A stretch of 64,000 nt of DNA from Sipunculus nudus (Eukaryota > Annelida > Sipuncula > Golfingiida > Sipunculidae). Made by a program: the position numbers and the translations under genes. The notes below the pieces were generated by a model. That model made no database searches and had not been told where the DNA came from. It saw nothing but the letters and a program-made list of their open reading frames with translations. The stretch lies in the NCBI GenBank assembly GCA_026874595.1, contig CM049313.1:22874008-22938007 (forward strand), in the 5' to 3' direction. Shown here piece after piece: positions 32,679-44,864 of the stretch. How positions within the stretch are numbered: the stretch's first letter is position 1; the number at the start of each line of letters is the position of its first letter.

Positions 32679-33930
32679 ATGTCAGGAAGAAAGCGACGTC
32701 CATCACAGAAGTATGCACAAAGCCTCGACACTGCAAAAAGGAGGAGAGTCGGACAAGCCAGGGTACAGAGAGCCGCATTCCTGACGGAACCAAGAACCCA
32801 AACAGGTCCGAGCAGATCTACTAGAACCAGACACACCAGGACGGAGGGCATGTCAAGCAAGTGACGGTGTTTTGAGCCCATAACTGAGTACAGCGCACAC
32901 CGTCACGCCTGCCACACCCAGATCCAGTGTACAACCAACTGCCATGATGACTGAACAATAGATGTTACTTATGGTCGCGTTGATAACCAAGACAGTGATA
33001 GCTGAAGCCAGGGGACAGATAGCCAACTCAGCAGCAGAAGCCCTGCTGCAGGTGGTCACGGAGGAGGCCACCAACAGCATTATCTCAGGTTAGGAGGTCT
33101 CTGCTGCTAACATATGGGTCAGGTGGTAGTTAGGACTAATGAGCAGGAGGGGCTATTGTTAAGGACCATGATAGACGAATTGTTTAAGTTTAATAAGATA
33201 TAGACTGATACATACGTAGATATATGGAGGTTATCAACATATCAAAAGCAGGGCATAGTTGATGGGGGAAAGGTCTCATCATTCGAAGTGATCCCCAAGA
33301 AAGGGAAAGTAACAAAATCCTTTACTGAAGGGGAGAAGGCTTTTCAGCAATACTTCGCTATCTACTGCCAGAAGCCAACCCTTGCTCTTCAGGCCTCTAA
33401 CTTACTACGTTTACTTATATAGATACAGTTAGGAAAATCAGGACCGGGGGGGGGGGGGGGGGGCTGGCTCACATATGATGCAAATTTCAGGGAGTTGAAC
33501 GATAGAAGTCAGGTAGACTCTGGGAAGCCAGATATCCAGATTTCTGGATGGATGCCATGTCTAGTACCATACACTCCCCAGTAATAGAACAAAATCTAGC
33601 TCCAGGCTTTTTTGTTCGAAAGAAAAAGTATGCTTCAAACAAAACAAGGGTAAGACTGTAGCCCAGCAACATGCACATACACAAATGCTGACAACGCAGC
33701 TGATACAACACAGCGTATAATGCATGCAACAAGTCAGTCAAAGAAATGCAAATGGTCTGGCACAAGAACAAGCTACCCACTCCCAGCAATCCAAATAGGC
33801 TTCAGGCATTCTTAGAGAAATCAGGGTATCCAAAAGATTCAGTAGACTATTTGATGGATGGTTTTAATAAAGGTTTCTCAGTGGATTTTATGGGAATACG
33901 CAAACCCCGTTAGTAAAATAAAATCTGCCC
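32679..33930 (+). pseudogene. DIRS gag-like region and RT N-terminus
   Basis: A basic N-terminus from the ATG at 32679 (SGRKRRPSQKY) is followed in shifted frames by a capsid-like segment (VSSFEVIPKKGKVTKSFTEG at about 33271-33330, then AFQQYFAIYCQK) and, after an 18-base G run at 33446-33463 that reads as glycine, WLTYDANFRELND. RT N-terminal-like sequence (FLEKSGYPKDSVDYLMDGF) follows at about 33808. All parts contain stops. Confidence 0.65.
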
Positions 33931-33960
33931 CTAAATGGCTCTTGGCCATCCCAATGGAGG

Positions 33961-34230
33961 AATTACAATATTTTGGTTTGGGAATTGCTACCTATTGTCC
34001 TGGCTTTAAGAGTTTGGGGTCATGAACTACACAATAAAAGGATCATAGTGCATACAGATACCATGGCATTAGTGCATATTATAAACAAGCAGAGTTCCAA
34101 AAACAAACACAACATGATCCTAATTAGGGCTTTAGTCAGAACAAATTTAAAATATAATATTCAGATTAAATCTAAACACATCCCAGGTGCTGAGAATAAG
34201 CTTGCTGATGCCCTTTCTCGTCTGCAGGAG
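33961..34230 (+). pseudogene. DIRS RNase H domain
   Basis: Open 114-residue frame from 33973. It shows WELLPIVLALRVWG, HTDTMALVHIINKQ with the RNase H Asp, and IPGAENKLADALSRL, the conserved end of retroelement RNase H. Confidence 0.85.
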
Positions 34231-34309
34231 GCTCGCTTTAAGACTCTGGCTTCATGGGCAGACAAATCCCAAGTCCAACACCCAGCACTACCGGTACAGA
34301 TAGATTATT

Positions 34310-35192
34310 TCAGTTAAGACGCAATCTTATAAGAGAAAAAATTTCACCATCAACCCAAAATGCATATAAAGGTGTTTGGGGTCAGCTGAGGCAGTTCTAC
34401 ACTACACATAATCATCCAGAATGCGCATCAGTTCCTCTATCCCCAACGCTAGTCTTCCTTTTTCTAACTTCAATATTTGCAGATGGTTGTTCGGGCACGA
34501 CACTGGCAACTTCAGCTTCAGCACTGTCATATGTCCACAAAATCAGGGGTATACAGGACCTAACTGTCTAACAAACCGTTAAAAGGCTGTTGCAGGCAGC
34601 TCTTAAATAAACCCCACCAGTTGACTCCCGCTAGCCAATAACAAAACGACTGTTAAACTATTGAACAACCTAAAATACACAACGATGTCTCAATACACCA
34701 GATGCATGTTCAAGTCTTTGTACTTGGTATGTTTTCATGGTTTTTTAGGGTATGCGAACTCATCCCTGTGGTGAGGTGGGAAAGCAATAAAGTAATTCAG
34801 TTGAACCAAGTGGCTTTACAAAAAAATGCTGTTCCTGGTACATCTCATGTTGTTAAGCTCAGGTCGCATCTAGCCTCCCATTGCCCAGTTAAAAGGCTGT
34901 GGGAATTTATTGAACTGAGAGGGTCAAGCCCTGGGCCACTTTTCGGGCTCAAATTGTTTGACCAGGGCAAGCTTTAATGATCAACTGGAGAAAAATTTAT
35001 TCTTTTGTGATCTCAACCCTGACAGGTTCAAAGGGCACAGCTTCAGGATAGGAGCAGCAACAGAAGCAGCAGAGTGTGGCAAAACTGATGCTGCTGAAAT
35101 CAGGTTTATGGGCAGAAGGAACTTTGAGAAAATACACCACGTTGCATACGTTACATTAATGACCATGTCAGACATGGCGCCACAGGCAATAT
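34310..35192 (+). pseudogene. DIRS tyrosine recombinase
   Basis: The SAM-like N-terminal part (STQNAYKGVWGQLRQFY; SASALSYVHKIRG) is followed, after stops at about 34570-34700, by the catalytic part. FFRVCELIPV near 34750 corresponds to the first-Arg region with Arg-Val-Gly-Glu altered to RVCE. GHSFRIGAAT at 35035-35064 gives the H-x-x-R motif, and HHVAYVT near 35140 supplies the likely nucleophile Tyr. Frameshifts inactivate it. Confidence 0.82.
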
Positions 35193-35324
35193 AATATGAT
35201 TGTATATTTGTTGATAGACAAAGTCAGCAGCTTCTTCCTTGTAACACGTAGAAAATGTAACAGCCATTAGCGGTTAAACTTTATGCATGTATACTGATAT
35301 ACTTTTCACGAACTAAAGATCAGC

Positions 35325-35765
35325 AATGGATAGGTGTTCCGGGATTGACCCTTTTTCTGGTAGCTCTGCAAAACATACACTAGGACATGTAAACAAAATT
35401 ACATTTTTTTATGGATCAATTGAAATACGGTTAAAATATTTTCTGATAAGCTGAGGATAGGTGTTCTGGAATGACCCTATCTGCAACTTTCTGTAAAATG
35501 AATATCACGCATCAATACTGGATATTATTAAACATTTTCTAATAAGCTGAGGAAGATGTTCCCGGTTTGACCCTATCTGCAACTTTCTGATAAAAGAACA
35601 TAACGCAACAGTACTGGATAATATTTGAAGACAGGTGTCCCAGACTTGACCCTGGCTACTTTCTGAATATATTGTAGGGCATATAAACAAGGCTGAGCAA
35701 TCAGTAAGCTATGTTTAACATAGGTGTTGAAGAATAGGTGTTCCAGGAAAGACCCTGTCATTTTC
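35325..35765. repeat. Degenerate tandem repeat, five units
   Basis: AGGTGTTCC.GG..TGACCCT recurs at about 35331, 35458, 35549, 35633 and 35731, with CTATCTGCAACTTTCTG..AAA.GAA and AGCTGAGGA phrases between. Period varies from about 85 to 125 bases. It lies just after the DIRS remnant. Confidence 0.75.
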
Positions 35766-36603
35766 CTATATCATGAACTGCAATTTTTAATGTTACGGAA
35801 CCTAATAATAACATATCACGTAATCGTGACGAGCATAAATTTTTGTTCCAGAGATATAAAAAATAACAATAGGCAGCGTGAAATGTCCAGGGAAATGAAT
35901 AAAGAAACAGTGTTTTTTGTTAACAAATAATTATAATTTATTAGAACAACTTAACATTACAAAACACCAAATCAATATAGTTACACAGTATTTAAGACAT
36001 AACAATAATAAAAATGTACATCACCAGAGTCCGGATCCTGGGCTTTGATTTCTGGATACCACAACTGCCACAGTCCAACAATATTCCACTTGAACAGTTC
36101 AAGCAAATCTTCCCGGTGAATAGTTCAACTATATCCCGAAGACAATCTGTTGTAATACAGAAGTGAAGTTCAGGTAAAATCAAGAAGGCAAACTGAAGAC
36201 AATCTGTATTAAATCTTTATAAAGTCTGTTTAAAGTCCATAGAATGTCTGTAACTATGTAATTATCGGAGAAGTTCCCGAGACTGTCGAGAAAATCGCAC
36301 CCTTCCGTGCCCGCTGCCCCTATTTATAGCTTTTTCGCCCGAAGCCCACAAACTTCTAGTCCGGAACATTCCAAATAATAAACCCGAAACTTTAGGACTA
36401 CAAAGGACACGCTGTTTTTACACTCTGCGAGCAAGCCAGAGTTCAACAAGTGCAGTTCCCATGCAACGCACAGGGCTTACGCCTTACACGAATCAGAATG
36501 TCAGGCACATGTTAGGCTATGTAAAATCAAGCGCATTATTGACAAATACATGTAACATTAAACATCTGTTACTGTTTCTGTAACACAAAAATGGCTCTAT
36601 GAT
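35766..36603. other. Non-coding stretch
   Basis: No gene recognised. Confidence 0.5.
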
Positions 36604-37331
36604 AATCAGGTTACATGGACCATGTTCGCATAGTGTTGATAATCAGGTTACATGGACCATGTTCGCATACAGTGCTGATGAACATGTTCGCATACACTGC
36701 TGATAATCAGGTTACATGAACCATGTTCGCATACACTGCTGATAATCAGGTTACATGAACCATGTTCGCATACACTGCTGATAATCAGGTTACATGAACC
36801 ATGTTCGCATACAGTGCTGATAATCAAGTTACATGAACCATGTTCGCATACAGTGTTGATAATCAGGTTACATGAACCATGTTCGCATACACTGCTGATA
36901 ATCAGGTTACATGAACCATGTTTGTATACAGTGCTGATAATCAGGTTACATGAACCATGTTCGCATACACTGCTGATAATCAGGTTACATGAACCATGTT
37001 CGCATACAGTGCTGATAATCAGGTTGCATGAACCATGTTTGTATACACTGCTGATAATCAGATTACATGAACCATGTTTGTATACAGTGCTGATAATCAG
37101 GTTACATGAACTATGTTCGTATTCAGTGCTGATAATCAGGTTACATGAACCATGTTCGCAGACACTGCTGATAATCAGGTTACATGAACCATGTTCGCAT
37201 ACACTGCTGATAATCAGGTTACATGAACCATGTTCGCATACAGTGCTGATAATCAGGTTACATGAACCATGTTCGTATTCAGTGCTGATAATCAGGTTAC
37301 ATGAACAATGTTTGCATACAGTGTTGATAAC
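36604..37331. repeat. 39-bp minisatellite, about 18 units
   Basis: The unit reads ATAATCAGGTTACATGAACC then ATGTTCGCATACACTGCTG. Sixteen well-preserved units follow two degenerate ones at the left end. Variants cluster at a few positions (TTCGCATAC versus TTTGTATAC or TTCGTATTC; CACTGC versus CAGTGC). Because 39 is divisible by three, one frame stays open on each strand, giving long repetitive peptides that are not evidence of a gene. Each unit contains GAAC-CAT-GTTC, an inverted repeat. Confidence 0.97.
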
Positions 37332-39160
37332 AAGTACATACAAATGCTCCGGGTTTGTCCGAAGAGATTTCACCCACTTTTTTATGCAATATTTGCGTAT
37401 TACGTGCATAATTAATAATTTTTATATTTATTCCCCCGCGGGCGCCTCTTTTCTTTGTGTCTTCGGGTCCGGTAATATAATGGCCATAGATTGTGTGAAT
37501 TCGGGACAGAGTTATACTCCGGGGGCCCTATCTGGGGTTTCTTTCATTTCGCGGTGGCCGGCCCGAAATAATCCACATCGGCGATGAAGGGGGATCTTTG
37601 AAAGAATTGTTTTGCAGGAGCCCTATTCGAGACCTGATATGCTTGACTGCATATCTACTGGGTCGCAGGAAATCGTGATGAATAGGCCAAAAAAAAAAGG
37701 TATGGTTCTCAGGCACTTTATTTCAGAAACCTTTGAGGCCAGTTTCTCATGTCACACGGTACATGTGTAGGTGACTATATGTAAAAGACCCAGACCACAT
37801 GTTAGGCACTGGCTTCGGGTGACCGTGAGCGACTGTACGCTGTTCCGAAACATGTTCCGAACGCTGTTCCGAAAGATATTTATCCACAACACCATGCATA
37901 TATTGGATCCATATATTGATGGCGAAACGTGATTTGTGTGATTTTCCGTGTCTCCAAATTTTCTGAGGATTTCCGATACCACCGTAAATATTGTCGTGTC
38001 CCCCCCCCCCCCCACCCCCCCCCCCCCACCCCCAAACCGTGCGTAGCACGGGTATTTGCTAATACAGGACATAATATTAAAATATTAGGGGTTTACCACA
38101 CTTGCTTAGCGTCTTGGCCACAGTAGATTTTCATGCTCCGGGCATTATTGGGATGGTGTGTGTTTTTGTGTTATTTTAGGTATTATGACATGTTATATAA
38201 TTGCTCAATATTAAAAAATTAAGTTTTGTCGCAAGCGGTGGCAAAAAACAACATATCCGGTGTAATAGTTTTGATTCCTGAACTCTTGTGAGCTTGTGTT
38301 AGATAGAACAAATGGTGGTAAAACGAGTATTAGCCATCACTGAGCCCAATAAGAGTCTAATACAAGCAAATTGGTATTATTATTCCCCTCCCTTCTAAGA
38401 ACATACCATGTGTGAGGGGCTAGTGGTTCGAATGTTGCAAGGATATTTTGATTAAATACCGTTGCGTTTAGGTGTTTGCCTGTGTAAGACGAGCGGAGAG
38501 GCGTTATTATGAACTCTTGAGTGATACTCCTTAAATTTGCCGACACTGCAGGAGCAGACTTTCCATATTCTGCTTAACATGTTCTAGTACCAAAGTGCCC
38601 CGAAAGGAATGGAAGACGCAAAAGTTTGCCACCACAGAGTTTCAGGTGTTCACGCGACGAACGCAGTCAAATTGTAATACTTGTACCCGCTGGCTGATAC
38701 GATCAAGACGACTTCCGTGTTGACAACTTGCAGTGGCTAAGGTAACCAATACACGGGTTAACACAAATGCTGCTCCCGCCATCTGTGCAGAGGCAACTGG
38801 ACCCACTGTTATAAAATCGTTGCGATAGTGTCTACAATACACTTACATTTTGCCCATGGACCGTCATATTTTACAGTACAGATATATCGTAGGACTCGAA
38901 GGTCCATGTATGGACAACCTTAATACATAATTTGAAGTTCGATTGTTACCAAGCGGGTCGAGCTGTAATGGCTCGCGCGGGTTACAGGACGCAAGCAACT
39001 TGCAGGCAATACAGGAAATGACTCGTTACCATACAGACAGGGTTTCAGTTTGGCTTGTGAGTTCACATGTATTCTCTTGTGTTAAATAATCATCCATAGC
39101 AAAATGTTTGGATTATGGGTGGTTTTACCACAATATGAATGCAACATGATGGAAATAACT
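37332..39160. other. Non-coding stretch
   Basis: No gene firmly recognised. Poly-C with A interruptions lies at about 38000-38033. A minus-strand frame at 38842-38642 contains an internal Met followed by a signal-peptide-like stretch but has no supported second exon. Confidence 0.45.
37686..37722. repeat. Solo end of the 23.7-kb MITE family
   Basis: GGCCAAAAAAAAAAGGTATG followed by GTTCTCAGGCACTTT matches the terminal repeat of the MITE at 23708-23963. No facing end was found nearby. Confidence 0.7.
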
Positions 39161-39164
39161 GTAT

Positions 39165-40018
39165 ATGAACAACTTGATGAGTACTTACAGCCAAACAGTC
39201 TTATTTATCCATATCAGTCTGGTTTTAGATAGTCATAACTGATACATGCCTAACATATTTAACTGATACAATTTAACTTCAGAAGGTCGAAGGAACTTGT
39301 ACAAGTATGATCTTATTGGACCTACAAAAGGCTTTCGATACCGAAAATCATGACATTATTTGTAGTGCAATAGGCTTAACGGAAGATACTGTAAAATGGT
39401 TTTATAATTTTCTGTCTGATAGAACACAGGTAGTAAATGTTAACAGTGCCACATCTGAAGAAATTCCAATAACTTACGGAGTTCCATAAGGATCCATTAT
39501 TGGACCACTGCTGTTTTAAATATCTATGGAAATGGCTACAAAATGCAAGCTTTTAGTATATGCAGATGATTCTACCTTGTTAGTATCAGGAAAAAAGTGT
39601 CAAAGAGAGTAGTTTAAGCTATGAATTAGATGTGTACAGATATTGGTTAATCGACAACAAACTTTCCTGCATCTTGGTAAAACAGAAGCTATACTCTTTT
39701 GTACAAAACACAAATATGCATGACAGCATTTAATGTGACATGTGATGGACATCTGATTAGGAGTAAATTGTAATTAAAATGTCTGGGTCAGACAATAGAA
39801 AAGACATTGAAAGGAAATATAAATATAACTGGAACTGAAATTATTTCAAAATGCAACAATAAATTAAAATTCATGTACAGATATGGAGAAATATTAAATG
39901 AAACAAAAAACTAGAAAAATTCTGTGTTCCGCACTCAGTTTTATTACGCATGTATTAATTGGCGTTCTGCCTTAAGAAAACTTTAAAAGGAAATCTACAA
40001 ATTTGTCAAAATAAAATA
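39165..40018 (+). pseudogene. Non-LTR retrotransposon reverse transcriptase, 5' part
   Basis: RT motifs follow in order with stops between: EYLQPNSLIYPYQSGFR, MILLDLQKAFDTENH (39307), ITYGVP-stop-GSIIGPLLF, and KLLVYADDSTLLVSG with the catalytic YADD at about 39558-39569. Then comes a LGKTEAILF thumb motif and a KLKFMYR.GEILN tail. The reading is cut at 40018 by the DNA transposon. A Jockey/RTE-like clade is likely; exact clade not assigned. Confidence 0.85.
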
Positions 40019-42285
40019 CAGTCGAACCTCTATATTGTTTGCACCCTTGGGGCTTGGCCAAACTGCCCACTTTATAGAGGTGCCCAGAATATGGAAGTAA
40101 TAGCTGCCACACTCACTGCTGCCACCTACTTAGAAATATTACTATAGCTGCTGTTTTAAGAGTACTTCATTGAAATGATGCTTGCACTTAATTAGTTTTT
40201 AAACAAAAAGGCTAAAAAGTAATAATTGTTTATATATATAAATATATATTCGTCGGACATAAGCCACAAACATTGATCCTGTTACTTAAATCTGTCCAAT
40301 ATTTTGATAAGTAACCAAATACATCCGCAGATAAACCATACTCTTCTACGAATATTCTCTAAGACAAACCACTTACATAATCTTTCAACTGGTTCACTTT
40401 TAGGTCTATGAAAAACCTTTATATTTAGGTTTGGGGTTGTCATTTTATAGTTGGACATTTATAGTTGGACAGTGAGAGTGAATATGACTCAATGCATGAC
40501 TATGACCAGTGTTTGGTGTTGATCATAAAGTGCAACTGCTTGCTAAACACCGTTCCCTATATTTTCTTATCTCAGAGTACCAAGTAATACGGGGTATTGC
40601 TAATAGCGTACATCTCTCTCTTGTATATGCAGGCAAGCGTGAATCAGCTGGACACTCATTTGTGTCAGCGCTGACCATCGCCACTTTATTTGTGAATATA
40701 CGCTGTGAAAGTTAATTAATACATGTGAGAGTTCAACAAATGGGATGCTATACTTGTTGCGTGCCGGGATGCACGGCGGATTCGAGAAAACATCGAAAAA
40801 GTGGATGTTTATCCGTGGATGAAAGGTGTTACTTTCCACACATTCCCGACGTAAAATAAGAATCCAGCGCCTAGGAGACAATGGCTGAAAATGCTGTGTA
40901 GGGCGGATGAAAATAACACTAATATGTGTTTTATCGGCGCAAGAACTTGAAACATTAATCAAAGAAAATGAAGAACTTGAGATCATCAATGATTACTGAT
41001 GAAATTAAAAAGAAAGCATTGATCAAAGGGATGATTGCAGATGATGATTCCGTATGCCGTTACACAGGATTTCCATCAAAAGCCGACTTGAATGGAGTGT
41101 ATGAAATATTGGACAATTTAGAGCAAAATGTTAAATTTTGGAAAGGTCAATGTAGCTCAACAACCAAACGATACCAGACACGTGAACAAAACCAGAAACC
41201 AGGGAGGCCACGCACGAAGCTCAGCAGATATGACGAATACATTAATACACTCTTTAGGTTCAGGTTGGCATTGACTGAAAATTGCTGGCAGATTTGTTTG
41301 GTGTGGCTCATGATCAGTCAACAGTGTCACAAATGTATACCACATGGATTAACTACATGGACACATGGGACCAGATGTATCTTTGATTGCACTGAACTGT
41401 ACATACAAAAACCCAGGACCCCAACAGCGCAATAAGCCACTTACAGCTCCTACAAGTCGTATAACACCTTCAAAGCTCTGTAAGGGATTAGCCCATCTGG
41501 CCTGATAACCTGTGTCAGATCTGTGGGCTGGCAATACCTCGGACAGATATATCACAGAACACTGTGGCTTCATTAATCAGACAGAAAACGAGGATGCTAT
41601 CATGGCTGATAGGGGGTTCACTATAAGAGATTTGCTTTTGCGCAAGCAACACTGATCATACCCACTTTCATTAGGAAGTGCAAGTATGGTAAAGGGAAGA
41701 AACTAACGGCAAGTGACATTAAGAAAACAAAGAACATTGCACGGCTTAGGATTCATGTGGAGCGGGCCATACAGAGAGTGAAAACCTTTCAGCTACTGTA
41801 AAATATGTCACTAAAACTCCCATCCGTTGCAAACTCACTGTTGAAACTTGCTTGTATGATATGCCATTTTCCACAAACCACTTTTCAAATTAAATCATTT
41901 ATAATTTGTATGTTACTGATATTCATTAAAATTATTCACATTTCGACAAAAAATGACCATATATAATATGCTGACATAGCTTTAAATGAATAAAGCCTAT
42001 GTTGTACATGAATAATATATATATATATATGATTATATATATGTGAATATATAATTTAATTCAATAATTAATGGTCATTCAGATTGCTAATAATTAAAAA
42101 ATTACAAGATATGAAGCTGCCAAAGTTTAAATAGGAAGACACTTCAACTTGGAAAATCAGTGAAGTGCCAGCATTAGCTGGTGAAAAGTGCCCACTTTAC
42201 AAAGTATAGAGGTGCCCACATTAGCTAACCATAAAAAAGAGAAGAAAAAAAAAAAATGAACTGCCCACTAAGAGGGGTTCGACTG
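40019..42285 (+). mobile_element. THAP/DDE (ISL2EU-like) DNA transposon, 2267 bp
   Basis: Ends are inverted: CAGTCGAACCTCT at 40019 and AGAGGGGTTCGACTG ending at 42285. TA flanks both sides (40017-40018 and 42286-42287). Further inside each end TGCCCACTTTA..TATAGAGGTGCCCA repeats occur in opposite positions. It carries one broken transposase and is inserted in a non-LTR retroelement. Confidence 0.88.
40740..41880 (+). pseudogene. THAP-domain DDE_Tnp_4-type transposase
   Basis: From the ATG at 40740 a THAP finger is visible: CCVPGC, then YFPHIP, then after frameshifts a RRQWLKML-like tryptophan motif. An open frame at 40968-41435 carries a coiled region, a basic GRPRTKLSRYDEY linker and IFDCTELYIQKPRTPTAQ, holding a catalytic Asp of the Harbinger/ISL2EU-type DDE fold. 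Further downstream in other frames come GFTIRDLLL, KLTASDIKKTKNIARLRIHV and ERAIQRVKTFQLL, the C-terminal part with the final Glu. Several stops and shifts make it inactive. Confidence 0.87.
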
Positions 42286-42287
42286 TA

Positions 42288-42480
42288 GTAATAATGCACT
42301 TATTACCTATACTGTTTTAAATAATAATTGTGAAGAGACCATTTCAAGTCGTATAGTATGTAAAATTGTTTATGGACTGCCACCTATACATCTGATATTG
42401 CACAAGGTTTTGTCATATATTGAAGTAAATGCGTGGCAAGCTTCATCTGTGGTTTCACAATTTCTAGTCACATATCCTGT
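42288..42480 (+). pseudogene. Possible 3' remainder of the split non-LTR element
   Basis: Directly after the transposon, short frames such as CKIVYGLPPIHLI resemble the C-terminal region of non-LTR RT polyproteins. The match is weak and inferred partly from position. Confidence 0.4.
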
Positions 42481-44305
42481 TGAATGTACTTCTAGCTAAA
42501 TCCGTGATAACGAATATTTTTTAGTCATATGTTCTGTAAATGTACTGCGAGATTGTGATATAATGGTTCCAAGGGTTCCAAGTCATATATCATGTAAATA
42601 GTCTGCCAACTTTATCTGGGTTGTGCATATACAAAATATTTGCCATTTTAACTAAAACTACTATCTGGTAATTCTATAAATGGATTTTTTAACTTCAACT
42701 AAGAAAAATAAAATCATATATTCTGTAATTTATATTTTGTAATGGTACAAAGATTTTGCCTGCTCTTTCTTGATTACAAGGATCACTATGGAAATTAGTT
42801 TTGAAAACTATTAAGTGCGATCCTTGGTGTATGTCAGGATATCATGATTTATTGTATATGCATGTAGATGACTGCCAGAAAAAAAACAAAATCAATCAAT
42901 TACAATAACATAAACATCACGTGTATCATGTAATAATCTTTATATAATGGTCCTTGGATAATAAATAAATGTGCTTGTACTTTGTCTTTTTCTCTGTCCA
43001 ATTCATCAAGCATCCGGTCTTTTCATCCATTATTTGCGAAAGGCCTTAAAAATAATGATGGAAGTTGTTTTAGTTTTTGCTTGCTTATCCTTTTTCACCT
43101 TTCTTTTTCCTGTTTTGCTTTCTTTTGCAAAACATTAATTAGAGCATATAAAAAATAACTCCAGAAAAAACTCTGGAAGTTTGTTGTTGGGTATAACTAA
43201 TTTGCTCGTCTTGCTGTTACCTTCTGATGGTACAGGCCCCTTGCTGCTGTTCCTTCATCTCTTTGTCTAATAAATAATGAAAATGTGAAAAGCTGTGAAC
43301 AGATGTTTTGCAAGCTGTAATGCCACCCTGTCAACCTCACTGTTTACAATGATCAAACCTACAAACACTTCATCCTTGACAAAAAGGTCTGCAGAGAATG
43401 GATATTTTCCCCCTGATACTAAACGTAATGCATCTTTGGAAGTCTGATCAAAATACTTAAGTGTGACTATGTTAATTCATGGCCAAACCATGATTGTTCC
43501 GCCCTGTGAGTCTTCCACAATGAGGCAGTCACCAGTTTTAATGGAGCCCTAGGATCTTGCACACAGCCAGACAAACTGGTTTCTTTACTGCTTCATATAA
43601 CTGTTAGTGAAGCTTTCGAAACGGGATAAACACTGCTAAAACAACTTGGGTATTCTGTTCTTGTGGTAATAAATAAGGTGTCCCAAAAGGAATATAATAT
43701 TAAAACGGTTCACTTGTGAATCGTTGTTCTTCAACATAATCGTTGTTCTTCGCTCAAAGATGGCTGTCTTGTGATAAATTTAAATATGCCTTGTGGTACC
43801 AGCATGTGCGTTAGCACAATTTAATTATAAATGATGCACACCAATGCTCTGCTTAACGTAACATTTTTGGCTGTTCAAGCACATGGAAACTTTTTTTTTT
43901 AGCAAAACTGGCGACCTAATGACCAGTGTCATACCTGACAGTCCGAGTGCAAGCCCGAGTTTTGCCAAACAAATTTCTTTAAAATGAAAATTTCAGATTA
44001 TCATGAACATTTCCAAATTCGTTCAAATATGCTTTCACTATAATTGTTAATTGTATCTCCGACAAGGGATACTATAGTTTTAGCACGGTCCCGCCGCCGT
44101 CGAAATATATATCTAATAATAAACGTAGACCTCGTCTTTGGCGGCTTTTAACTCGGTGACGCTGTCACCAACCGTTAGATTGGTATTTTACGGAGGCTTA
44201 TTCAGTAGGGATTACGACCCTCTGGTGGCATCCACGATTTTTTTTATTCATTTAAAAAAATAAATGAAAAATTTACAAATGGAAAATTTATTTAAGACCA
44301 TGAAA
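42481..44305. other. Non-coding stretch
   Basis: No gene recognised. Around 44061-44102 GACAAGGGATACTATAG..TTAGCACGGTCCCGCCGCCGTCG is an inverted relative of the sequence at about 28744-28791, marking another copy of that dispersed family. Confidence 0.5.
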
Positions 44306-44309
44306 TACA

Positions 44310-44565
44310 AGTTATACCAGGTATCAATATATATGCATTATGTACAAATGAAAAGTGAAATGATCATGTTATACACTCTCTTTACCAGGTGTTAATGTAT
44401 GTAATATTTACAAATGAAAAGTGAAATCATCATCTTGATATACATATTACACTAGGTGACAATGTATGAAATATTTACAAATGAAAAATGAAATGATCAG
44501 GCATGATGAGGTACACCCGGTACCAGCTGCGTGTCAATGTATTAAATATTTTCAAATGTAACATT
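44310..44565. repeat. Four-unit tandem repeat, about 80-base period
   Basis: AATGTATG.AATATTTACAAATGAAAAGTGAAAT.ATCAT recurs with diverged copies at about 44330, 44390, 44460 and 44530, each preceded by a TA(C/T)ACCAGGTG-like phrase. Confidence 0.75.
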
Positions 44566-44864
44566 CAGTTAGAAACCTTTCTAACAATTAACACACATCC
44601 AAAACCTGCTTATTTTTGGTACTCTGTTTAATTTAATTTACCACAACTGAGGTGATACCAATTAAACATATATCACATTTTCAATTTGAATTTGATTGTC
44701 AAATTCATCTGCAGGTATACATTCTCAGGCAATGCCTATTAATATTTTCATCAAATTTTGGCTTCGGGATGCGTTTCATAAGTGATTTTTTTTTTGGAAA
44801 CGAGATGAAACATTTAATAGATTCGTAGTCTATAATTGTTATAGTGTGCGGCCATAGGTAATTT

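Larger units (their letters stand above)
32679..35195 (+). mobile_element. Decayed DIRS-type (tyrosine recombinase) retrotransposon
   Basis: Gag-like start, RT N-terminus, RNase H and a tyrosine recombinase lie in that order on the plus strand with stops and frameshifts. Most of the RT palm is deleted near 33905-33960. The combination of RNase H and a YR in place of a DDE integrase defines the DIRS order. Terminal repeats of the element could not be delimited. Confidence 0.83.

Noticed and set aside
36604-37331. CRISPR-like array
   Set aside because: Units are contiguous without unique spacers, in a eukaryotic genome with no cas genes.
36648-37587. Open frames of 253 and 257 residues on opposite strands
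   Set aside because: Both are produced by the 39-bp minisatellite; the period is a multiple of three and there is no non-repetitive coding part.
38642-38842. Minus-strand frame with a signal-peptide-like internal Met
   Set aside because: Resembles a first exon, but no downstream exon could be recognised.
40740-41880. P-element type assignment for the THAP transposase
   Set aside because: The catalytic region fits the Harbinger/ISL2EU DDE type, and the TA duplication does not fit the 8-bp duplication of P elements.
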